Source: Symbiodinium natans
Taxonomy: Eukaryota; Sar; Dinophyceae; Suessiales; Symbiodiniaceae
Direction: 5' to 3'
NCBI GenBank assembly: GCA_905221605.1
Contig: CAJNDS010002782.1
Span: 136,001 to 200,000 of the forward strand
DNA: 64,000 bases
Both the position numbers and the translations under genes were made by a program. Under the pieces are notes generated by a model. The model did no database searches, was not told where the DNA came from, and saw only the letters and a program-made list of their open reading frames with translations. Positions 13,429 to 21,067 of this stretch are shown here, one piece after another; the first letter of the stretch is position 1, and each line of letters begins with the position of its first letter.

Positions 13429-14400
13429 TGTAACACACTTGTGTGTGTAGGGACAAACTGAGCGTCGTCCGCCGGAGCCGACGACTGCTCAAACGCGCCG
13501 CTTTCGTTTTGGCTCTCCTTCCGTGATCCCGACGCCGTGTCCGGCTTCACCATCGACGAGCTGATCGCCGCGCTCACCCTGGCGACGACGACGCCGGACG
13601 CCGCCCTCACCCTCGTCGCGCAGATCCCCATGCCGGTGAGGGAGAGGATGATCGCGGCGCACGCCACGCTCCTGGCCGACACCCGCTTCGACAACATCCT
13701 GCCGCCGAACCTTCTCTTTGCGTCGCTCGCTCGCGACTCGGCGGGCAGGATCGACCATCCAGGGGCGGCGTCCGGCGAGCAGGCGGCGCAGAGCAGCCTC
13801 GGCGAGGACCCCGACGTCTCCGGCCCGATTAACGACGTCCTGGAGGAGACGGCGCCGCCGGCGGACCAGAACTACCTCGGCCACCTGGACACGCTCGACG
13901 ACACGATTCCCGTCGTCCCCGAGGTGACTGTGGAGTCTGGGCCGCCGCCGTCTTCGTCGGCATCGTCCGTCGGCGAGCCGCCGGCCCCCGAAGGGGTGCC
14001 CAACCCGGGCCTCTCCATCGGCGGCGGCCTGCCGGAGCCCATGCCGGAGGACCGGGTCGACGATGTGGAGGCTCGCCGCAACCGCTTCCCCATCGTCGAG
14101 GAGGCTGGATCGACCTCCCCGTTGACGCCATCCTCGTCGTCCTCGCCAATGCGGCCGGCGACATCGAGTACGCCACGGACGCCGCCGGCGACGACCTTGT
14201 GAGGGTTTCCCGGGAGTTTTTGTGGAGTGCCGGCGCATGATGGGGGGCAGGGGGCGCCGGGCGGGTGCAGAATGCGCCCCCGGCGCCGGCCCCGACTTTC
14301 GGCGGACTGGAACACCCGAGCGCATTCGCGCTTCGTCGCAAAACATGCACTCGCTTCCAGTCTGCCAGTTTTGGTTTCGTATGTAAGCGGCGTTTGTCGT
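13429..14400 (+). repeat. long founder unit of a GC-rich tandem repeat
   Basis: The unit starts GTGTAACACACTTGTGTGTG (a near-palindrome around ACACACTTGTGTGT) and ends GCGGCGTTTGTC. Its first roughly 80 bases and last roughly 138 bases are nearly identical to those of the three 271-bp units that follow. Its middle is replaced by a GC-rich segment with a long open frame. It therefore looks like a complete unit followed by internally deleted derivatives. Composition is far richer in G+C than the flanks, suggesting insertion. Confidence 0.75.
13462..14202 (+). CDS. GC-rich open frame inside founder unit, unrecognised
   Basis: The frame is open from just after a TGA at 13,459 to a TGA at 14,200, about 246 codons. 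The shared head (about 13,462-13,508) lies in the same frame, so the start is uncertain: GTG at 13,537 and ATG at 13,630 are options. The N-terminal half is helix-like (FTIDELIAALTLA, then MPVRERMIAAHATLLADTRF); the C-terminal half is acidic and rich in Pro, Ser and Glu. GC at third positions is very high, consistent with coding but also with regional composition. I see no catalytic motif. It could be a structural protein of a mobile or virus-derived element, but that is a guess. Confidence 0.4.
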   Translation, partial: ASSAGADDCSNAPLSFWLSFRDPDAVSGFTIDELIAALTLATTTPDAALTLVAQIPMPVRERMIAAHATLLADTRFDNILPPNLLFASLARDSAGRIDHPGAASGEQAAQSSLGEDPDVSGPINDVLEETAPPADQNYLGHLDTLDDTIPVVPEVTVESGPPPSSSASSVGEPPAPEGVPNPGLSIGGGLPEPMPEDRVDDVEARRNRFPIVEEAGSTSPLTPSSSSSPMRPATSSTPRTPPATTL

Positions 14401-15211
14401 GTAACACACTTGTGTGTGTAGGGACAAACTGAGCGTCGTCCGCCGGAGCCGACGACTGCTCAAACGCGCCGCTTTCGTTTTACCCACCCACTTCCAACCC
14501 ATTCGGGTGCCAGCCGCCGGTCGACGGCCGGGCGGGTGCAGAATGCGCCCCCGGCGCCGGCCCCGACTTTCGGCGGACTGGAACACCCGAGCGCATTCGC
14601 GCTTCGTCGCAAAACATGCACTCGCTTCCAGTCTGCCAGTTTTGGTTTCGTATGTAAGCGGCGTTTGTCGTGTAACACACTTGTGTGTGTAGGGACAAAC
14701 TGAGCGTCGTCCGCCGGAGCCGACGACTGCTCAAACGCGCCGCTTTCGTTTTACCCACCCACTTCCAACCCATTCGGGTGCCAGCCGCCGGTCGACGGCC
14801 GGGCGGGTGCAGAATGCGCCCCCGGCGCCGGCCCCGACTTTCGGCGGACTGGAACACCCGAGCGCATTCGCGCTTCGTCGCAAAACATGCACTCGCTTCC
14901 AGTCTGCCAGTTTTGGTTTCGTATGTAAGCGGCGTTTGTCGTGTAACACACTTGTGTGTGTAGGGACAAACTGAGCGTCGTCCGCCGGAGCCGACGACTG
15001 CTCAAACGCGCCGCTTTCGTTTTACCCACCCACTTCCAACCCATTCGGGTGCCAGCCGCCGGTCGACGGCCGGGCGGGTGCAGAATGCGCCCCCGGCGCC
15101 GGCCCCGACTTTCGGCGGACTGGAACACCCGAGCGCATTCGCGCTTCGTCGCAAAACATGCACTCGCTTCCAGTCTGCCAGTTTTGGTTTCGTATGTAAG
15201 CGGCGTTTGTC
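14400..15211 (+). repeat. three 271-bp tandem units
   Basis: Near-identical units begin at about 14,400, 14,671 and 14,942. Each has the founder head (about 80 bp), a unit-specific middle of about 55 bp (begins ACCCACCCACTTCC), and the founder tail. The last ends at GCGGCGTTTGTC before a run of CATCATCATC. The 92- to 95-codon frames and their minus-strand counterparts repeat only because the DNA repeats; nothing shows they are genes. Confidence 0.9.
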
Positions 15212-15624
15212 ATCATCATCATCGCTGCTGTTGCAGATTGTAAAGAAGCCGCTCTAACCGGCAAGAAATGCCCGGCGAGTGCAAGGAAATCCCAGGACAG
15301 CTTAAGTACAACATCGGCCCGTAGCTTTTCAGTCTGCAACTGCCTGGCACAGATACCCACAGACACATGATTTACTTTGCCCTATGGGGGTTTACGAAAA
15401 TAGGGGACCCCCAAATCATAGGATTCCCTTTTAATAAAGCCCCCAATAAGGTACCCGTCATTTCGGAAACCTCCCTATCTGCTCAGGCGGACGAGTTTTC
15501 GCCCACAGCACCTCCTCTGGAGTCGGAGGACGCTACGAAGCCCCAAACCCATCTTGCTTCGATTCGCTGATTGCGGGTTTTCAGTAGTGGCCGAATCCTT
15601 TCCAGAAGAGACATGCGATTTCTG

Positions 15625-15905
15625 AAGCCCGGAAGCCCAAAGCGCCAGGAACAGGATGCGGATGTGCTACCAGAGGAAGCAGACGGAGAGCCAGCCCCCG
15701 ATGCGGAGGCTTGCAGCCATCCGGAGTAGGATCTCCAATTTTGATGTTGCAGTTCCTCTCGCCTGCCCCACTGTTTGCCCCTTCTTAGTTGCTGAGGAAG
15801 CAGAAGTGGTACCAGAAGAACCACCTGATCCAGAGGTCTTGCCTGCTGAGGAAGCAGAAGTGCCGGAGCAAGCTCCTGATAGCGTGAAGGACGTTTCCGA
15901 AATTT
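15625..15905 (+). CDS. acidic Pro/Glu-rich exon candidates
   Basis: Two exon-like pieces carry related peptides. The first, near 15,640-15,715, includes VLPEEADGEPAPDAEA. The second, 15,791-15,891, includes the imperfect tandem motifs AEEAEVVPEEPPDPEV and LPAEEAEVPEQAPDSV. A pyrimidine-rich stretch ending TTAG precedes the second. The similarity between pieces suggests internal duplication of a disordered acidic segment. Family unknown. It might be an upstream exon of the cassette gene beginning at 27.5 kb, which also has acidic linkers, but nothing links them directly. Confidence 0.35.
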
Positions 15906-16016
15906 GTCAGTGTCGGGTGGTGGGGATCAAGATGCCTGCAAGCTCTTCACGCACAAGTACCCTAAGTACCCTAAATACACTAAATGCCGCAAATACCTCA
16001 CATACCCGAAATGCCC

Positions 16017-16050
16017 AAAATACCCCCCCCCCCCCCCAAAAAAAAAAAAA
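16017..16050. repeat. poly-C followed by poly-A
   Basis: A C-rich run followed directly by an A-run; low-complexity DNA within a region of degenerate CCTAAATAC-like words. Confidence 0.8.
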
Positions 16051-16208
16051 ACCTTAGATGCCCTAAATACCTTCAGTGGCCTGAATATCCTCGAAACCCC
16101 CGCCGGGGCACGCGCCCAGAGGAAGCCGTCCTTTTGCCCCTCGTTGAGCCCCCGGAGCCGATCTCCCCGCAGAGCGCAGGGCTTGAACAAAGCGAAGGCA
16201 GCCCTTCA

Positions 16209-16372
16209 AAGGCCATAGAGAAGAGGGTTTAGGGCTTAGGGTTCAGAGGGTTTGAGGGTTTACAGGGTTTGGGGTTTGGGGCTTGGGGTTTAGGGCTAGG
16301 GTTTATGCAAAGAGTCACTCGGACGGTCTCGAAGCATCCAGGAGACAGGGTTAAGGGATTAGGGTTAGGGAA
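16209..16372. repeat. degenerate TTTAGGG-like repeats
   Basis: Many imperfect GGTTTAGGG, GGGTTTGG and GGGTTAGGG words in one orientation, interrupted by unrelated sequence. Confidence 0.7.
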
Positions 16373-16845
16373 TCAGGACCTCTCCATAAATAAAGGAATG
16401 CCCACGAGTACCATCAGCATCATCATGAACATGATTGTAAACGTTGGTTCACAGAAGGGGCAAGTTGTGGCAGTTGGTGCTCAATGCTAGCATGGGTCAA
16501 GCAGGATTCCAGTGCCCCTGCCAGGCCAAGGAAAAAAAGGAAAAGCAAGAGAAGCCGTCCGTATACTACGCTGGCATTGTGACACCGAGCAGCCGCAGCC
16601 GCTCCGAGGCCATGTAGTACGGAGATGATTGGCAGCCTTAGCATGATAACCCTGGTTCACACCACCCTTCCTGAGCGAACGCAATGCATCAACAAGAAGT
16701 CCCAGTCTTGGGACACATCGTTTGTCTCGCCATGAGGTGGACGTGACCCCGACGAAGAAAATGAAGCCCAAGTCCCAGGCTTGGTGGGCATTGCAACGTT
16801 TCCTTAGAGCACATGTTTCGGATTGATTCCGTGACGGCGCCATAG

Positions 16846-17640
16846 ATCATACTCTACTAATAGAATAGCAGCATAGTCTAGTAGTACTACTATTACTGTA
16901 TAGTGGTTTCATGGTATAATAGTATAATAGTGTAATCGTATAATAGTGTAGCAGTACAATGGTATAATAGTAGAATAGAAAAATAGTATATTCGCAGAAT
17001 AGTATAATAGTACACTCGCGTAATATAGTATCATAGTATAATCGTATCATAGCAGAATAGTATAATAGTATATTAGTACAGTAGTATACTAGTACAATAG
17101 TATAGTCGTAAAATGTGTATAATAGTAGAATAGTATAATGGTATTGTAGTTTATTCGTATAATAGTGTCGTAGTATCGTAGTATACTAGTATTGTAGTAT
17201 TAATAACATAATAGTAGAATAGTTTCATAGTATAATAGTATCATAGTATAATGGTATAACAGTATAATCAATCGTATAATAACATAATAGTATAATGGTA
17301 TAATAGTATAATAGTATAATAGTATAATAGTATAATAGTATAATAGTATAATAGTATAATAGTATAATAGTATAATAGTATAATAGTATAATAGTATAAT
17401 CGTATAATCGTATAATCGTATAATAGTATAATCGTATAATAGTATAATCGTATAATCGTATAATCGTATAATCGTATAATCGTATAATCGTATAATAGTA
17501 TAATAGTATATAGTATAATAGTATAATAGTATAATAAGAGAAAAATAGTATAGTTGTATATTTGTAGAATTCTAGAATTGCATAATTGTACAGAGGGTGT
17601 AACGGTATCATAGTATGATCCTATAATCGTGTAATCATGC
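16846..17640. repeat. TATAATAG/TAATAGTA octamer array
   Basis: About 800 bp built from TATAATAG-type octamers, most regular at 17,222-17,540, with TATAATCG variants clustered at 17,397-17,490. It is AT-rich in an otherwise GC-rich region. Minus-strand frames give repetitive Tyr/Thr/Ile peptides that simply follow the repeat. Confidence 0.95.
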
Positions 17641-17817
17641 AATGGTATATTGTGGAGGTCCAGTACCACACGCTCCGGCACGACGGATCGGATGGGCAAC
17701 GCGAAGTCTTTGAACCCCTCGTCCAGCTCGACCAGGAGTGAGAGATGCGAATCATTGCATCATCGTGCTGGCGCATAGATCTGTGAGTTGTTCAGGGTAG
17801 CACTTTACTTTTCTTTG

Positions 17818-17843
17818 CTGCTGCTGCTGCTGCTGCTGCTGCT
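17818..17843. repeat. CTG microsatellite
   Basis: Eight consecutive CTG units. Confidence 0.9.
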
Positions 17844-18360
17844 GAGCCTAGTGCTTTTAGCTAGAGTTGCTCACCTACAATGTCAAGCTTGACTACAGCG
17901 CTTTTCTTGTTTCAGCGGTGATCCGAGAAGCTAGCTGTGCTGAGCTAGAAACTTGTACGCATGAGGATGTGGAGGATGTGGAGGACGTGGAGGCTGCGGA
18001 CGATGTGGATGATGCGGCCAGACTTTTGTCAGCAGCAAGTACTGGCAAGCCAAGTACTGGCAAGCCAAGTGCAATCAACTGGCACAACACGACCTGAAGC
18101 AGACTGAAATCACAACTCTGCTTGCACCCTTCCATCTCCTCTGATGAGACTTGACACTGTGGAAGAACTCGTCAGCTATCCAAACGTTACAAATGTAGAG
18201 ATCAGACGAGGCGGAAAAATCCGCAGCGCTGGAATGCTGCTAAAGGGGAAAAATAATTCATGAATCAAGATACTAGATACATTTGACTTTGCTGTTCTCC
18301 TTCCTCAGACACAGGCCGCCCCCGAGGACATCGTGTTTTTTTTTGTACGTGTAGTGGTGT
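17844..18360 (+). other. possible acidic exon with GAGGATGTG minisatellite
   Basis: A + strand frame from about 17,867 to 18,097 has short repeats of Glu-Asp-Val (17,960-18,010) and a duplicated STGKP peptide (18,040-18,075). The rest up to the transposon target site shows nothing recognisable apart from a T-run at 18,335-18,344. Confidence 0.25.
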
Positions 18361-18374
18361 AAGCAGTTCAGGTT
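18361..18374. repeat. left target-site duplication of retrotransposon
   Basis: AAGCAGTTCAGGTT, repeated exactly at 27,009-27,022. The two copies bracket all transposon ORFs, as expected for target-primed insertion. Confidence 0.9.
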
Positions 18375-18394
18375 GGCTCAAGTTTCGGCTCAAC
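18373..18394 (+). other. spliced-leader relics at the element's 5' end
   Basis: The element begins GGCTCAAG, which with the last two T of the target duplication reads TTGGCTCAAG, the 3' end of the conserved 22-nt dinoflagellate spliced leader. It is followed at once by TTTCGGCTCAA, a diverged second copy of the same leader end. Tandem relics of this type are known where trans-spliced mRNAs were reverse transcribed and reinserted. This implies that the element's RNA is itself trans-spliced. Confidence 0.65.
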
Positions 18395-18525
18395 CCCGGT
18401 GGGGTGCTCAGGTAGGGAGTGCTGTTGCCTGGAGGCTGTACCTAAGGGTGGGCTCCAACAGGACTCAAACCGAAACCACTGTGTTTGCTTGGTAGTCGGC
18501 TGCAAGCAACATAGCTGCCTGAGTA

Positions 18526-18692
18526 CGGCCTCGCCAAGTGCTGAGGGAACTTTTCGGCCTCGCTTCGGCAGAGGGTGTTTTCGGCCTCGCTTCGGCTGAG
18601 GGAGTGGCCAGTTTCGGCCTCGCTCCGGCTGAGGACACATAAAGTTCGGCCTCACTACGGTTGAGGGGTCTTTCGGCCTCGCATTGCTGAGG
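18526..18692 (+). promoter_or_regulatory. six-copy bulged-hairpin array upstream of ORF1
   Basis: Copies start near 18,526, 18,553, 18,580, 18,612, 18,645 and 18,672. Each has CCTC pairing with GAGG, one unpaired base (T, once A) before GAGG, an inner 2-bp stem and a 3-5 nt loop, often TTCG or TCCG. Five have inner stem GC/GC; the copy at 18,645 has AC/GT, a compensatory pair. The array ends 35 bp before the ORF1 ATG, so it lies in the transcribed leader. Its role is unknown. Confidence 0.85.
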
Positions 18693-18727
18693 TGCTGGTG
18701 GGACTGGCATTAGGCGTTGCAGCAGTC

Positions 18728-19699
18728 ATGGGAAAGTACAGTACTGTGTGCTCCCACTGTGAGGTGGGCTGGGTCTGGAATGAAGACTTGTACTACAACC
18801 CGAACTGCTGGCATTGTGGAAAGGCGTGGAAAAAGACCAACCACCGCGAGAGAGCATGGCCAAGCCAGCGTAAGAAGTGGCAGTGGCCAAAAGACGACGC
18901 TACATGGTGGACAAGACAGGCCAAGACCAAAGAAGGGATGGCCGACCAAGCCCTCTCGAAGGCGTGGGGAACGCTTTCTATGGAGGCAAAGAAGGCCATC
19001 GAAGAAGCAGGCTGGAAGCCGCAGACGATGGAGCCGGGGCCAATTTGGCCCCCGGGACTACCAGGCGGTGGATCGCAGGCGGAAAGCATGTCGCAAAAGG
19101 AGTACCATGCGGCCATTGAAATGGTGTGGCAAGGAGCTGAGCCTGCAGTGCAAAGGCTGCTCAGAGCAGCGGGTATTCCCCCTCCAGGGGACTACAAGCC
19201 TGAGGAAGAGACGCCAAAGCAGGAGCTCAGCCGCCATGTCGGTGCATACAGAAGGACGACAAACAAGCTGAGATCACTCATTGAGAAGAAGGTCCGGCTT
19301 CAAGACAAAACGGAAAAGATCAAGAGCGAGTTCGAGCAGGCCATGAAGCAGCTTGCGCAAGTCAGCCAGGCTATCCAGGCCACGGAGCTTGAGGTTGCGG
19401 AAGCACAGAGGAAGGTACAAGCCTGTGTGAAAGATGAAGAGGACTCGCCGTACAAGGACGTCGCGTCATACCTGGAAAAGGAAGGGATCATCCTGTCCGA
19501 GGAGCAAGCGGAGGCGCTCAAAACGAAGATGGCAGTCAAGGTCGTGGAGACAGACTGGAGTGGAGTCTTGGGACCAAGAGAGCCAGGCATGCCAGTCGAA
19601 ATTGGCATGTATGGTCCGATGCGCATGTCTCGAGATGTGTCAGTCAGGGCAACGCCGACGGGGCGCGAACGCTCGCCGGCGCGTGCCCATGGCGAATGA
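18728..19699 (+). CDS. retrotransposon ORF1, zinc-ribbon and coiled-coil protein
   Basis: The likely start is the ATG at 18,728, giving 323 residues; the frame opens 12 codons earlier only through a GTG. Cys8, Cys11, Cys27 and Cys30 form a CX2C-X15-CX2C zinc ribbon surrounded by Trp. Residues 45-130 are basic and Trp/Pro-rich. Residues about 165-240 form a long charged heptad region (for example LRSLIEKKVRLQDKTEKIK), a probable coiled coil. LINE ORF1 proteins commonly bind the element RNA and oligomerise; that role is inferred. The frame ends at TGA 19,697-19,699 and stays open beyond it in the same frame into the endonuclease region, so the stop may be a nonsense mutation or a readthrough site. 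Confidence 0.8.
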   Translation: MGKYSTVCSHCEVGWVWNEDLYYNPNCWHCGKAWKKTNHRERAWPSQRKKWQWPKDDATWWTRQAKTKEGMADQALSKAWGTLSMEAKKAIEEAGWKPQTMEPGPIWPPGLPGGGSQAESMSQKEYHAAIEMVWQGAEPAVQRLLRAAGIPPPGDYKPEEETPKQELSRHVGAYRRTTNKLRSLIEKKVRLQDKTEKIKSEFEQAMKQLAQVSQAIQATELEVAEAQRKVQACVKDEEDSPYKDVASYLEKEGIILSEEQAEALKTKMAVKVVETDWSGVLGPREPGMPVEIGMYGPMRMSRDVSVRATPTGRERSPARAHGE

Positions 19700-21067
19700 A
19701 ACCTCAGGCTGGGACAGGAGCGGAGGGGCCGACACCTCAGAGCAGCTTCTGGTCCGAACAGCCAAAAGAAGAAAGGAAAACCCGAGGAGTCTCAATGGGG
19801 AGACTCTGTTTACACTTTTGGTGGTGGCCAGCAGCAGTGTCACGGGGACATTGTATGGCCGCAGGCACATGGGGAAGGCAGTCAAGCTGTGTCTAGTACC
19901 CATGTGCCTAGTACAAACAGCACAGTGGAGGACAGCCAAGAGCGCTGGAGTCCAGTTACGAAAGGTCCTAATCCTGTCCGAGCTGTAGAAAGCAGTTGGG
20001 CGGTCACAGGGCCCAGATACTTCCATATGACAAGGGAAGACCTCGAAGAGGAATGTGAGCATTCGGCCTCGCGAGAAGCTGAGGGAAGTCAAACACAGAT
20101 GAGAGACCATGCAGCGGTCAGAGGGGAGAACATGAAGGCCTCGCAGGAAGCTGAGGAAATACGGTTTTCGGCCTCGCCGTGTGCTGAGGGTCACAGAGGA
20201 AAACAAAAGCCCAAGAAGCGGAAAGCAAAACCCAAGGAACCACCAAAAGATCTGCCACAGGAGTGGCAAATGCTATGCCAAGTGGTGGGTAGATATGATG
20301 CTTCCAGTGAGGCTGCCGCACTCGAAGCCATTGAGAAGCTGGAAGAGCAGGAACTAAACCCGCTACAACAACGAGCATGCCACGAAGTGCTTCGTTCCTT
20401 TGTGGAGCAGGACGCACAATATGCCAAATGGATCTTGGAAGATGTGGCAAGTGGGTATCGCCAAGGTGATAAGGCCGAATGTATCAAAATCACAGCGGCT
20501 AACATCACCAGCTGGAGGAAACCCATAGCGGCATGGATACACGAACTAGGACCGGACCTGGTGGTGCTGCAGGAAACCCATCTCAAGACGGAGGGTATCC
20601 AGCAAGCCATGAGCCATTGCCAAGATATGGGATATACCTTCATTGGCATGCCTGGCAGTACAAAAATTAAGGGTGTACAAGGAGGCCTGGCAGTGGTGGC
20701 ACCCCGACATAGGAACCTGCGATACCTTACCGAGTATGGTTCAGGACCGGCGGGCTTCCTGGCATGTGCCATGAGAAACAAAGGCTGGGATTTGATCATC
20801 GTCAGTCTGTATTTGGAGAGCGGGGTCGGATTCCAGGCTCCAAACAATATCCAAGTACTGGCGAGACTGATAGCCTTCCTCAAGGGCTGCAAAGTGCCAT
20901 ATATGGTGCTGGGTGATTGGAATGAAACCCAGGATACCATGAGGGGCACAACTATGGCGACAGAAGTTGGTGGTGCATTTGTGGGAGTGGGGAACCAACG
21001 GCCCAAGGATCGGACGAAATCGATTATGGGCTGGTTGCGAAATGCTTGGTGCCCATCCTGCAAGTGA
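19700..21067 (+). CDS. retrotransposon ORF2 5' part, APE-type endonuclease
   Basis: This frame continues ORF1's frame after a single TGA and has no further stop to 21,067; no obvious ATG start is conserved. The first 260 codons are basic and disordered, with three in-frame hairpin copies (20,062-20,190). The endonuclease/exonuclease/phosphatase domain begins near 20,485 with ITAANITSW, then VVLQETHL (metal-binding Glu) at about 20,560, and MVLGDWNET (Asp-x-Asn) near 20,903-20,930. The true frame leaves this register at the G4 run 20,989-20,992; the rest of the domain is in the next reading frame. The endonuclease nicks target DNA for target-primed reverse transcription. Confidence 0.8.
   Translation, partial: NLRLGQERRGRHLRAASGPNSQKKKGKPEESQWGDSVYTFGGGQQQCHGDIVWPQAHGEGSQAVSSTHVPSTNSTVEDSQERWSPVTKGPNPVRAVESSWAVTGPRYFHMTREDLEEECEHSASREAEGSQTQMRDHAAVRGENMKASQEAEEIRFSASPCAEGHRGKQKPKKRKAKPKEPPKDLPQEWQMLCQVVGRYDASSEAAALEAIEKLEEQELNPLQQRACHEVLRSFVEQDAQYAKWILEDVASGYRQGDKAECIKITAANITSWRKPIAAWIHELGPDLVVLQETHLKTEGIQQAMSHCQDMGYTFIGMPGSTKIKGVQGGLAVVAPRHRNLRYLTEYGSGPAGFLACAMRNKGWDLIIVSLYLESGVGFQAPNNIQVLARLIAFLKGCKVPYMVLGDWNETQDTMRGTTMATEVGGAFVGVGNQRPKDRTKSIMGWLRNAWCPSCK
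20062..20190 (+). repeat. three in-frame hairpin copies in the ORF2 linker
   Basis: Copies at about 20,062-20,084, 20,136-20,155 and 20,166-20,190 keep CCTCGC-5nt-GCTGAGG. All are read in one frame as Ala-Ser-x-x-Ala-Glu-(Gly/Glu): SASREAEG, KASQEAEE and SASPCAEG. They lie in a Lys/Glu-rich linker between ORF1 and the endonuclease. Confidence 0.85.

Noticed and set aside
14414-15243. Three near-identical 92-95 residue basic proteins
   Set aside because: They repeat because the DNA is a 271-bp satellite; frames on both strands are equally preserved.
20986-21000. Programmed -1 frameshift site at the G4 run
   Set aside because: It does not match the X XXY YYZ slippery pattern and no clear downstream pseudoknot is seen; an indel is simpler.
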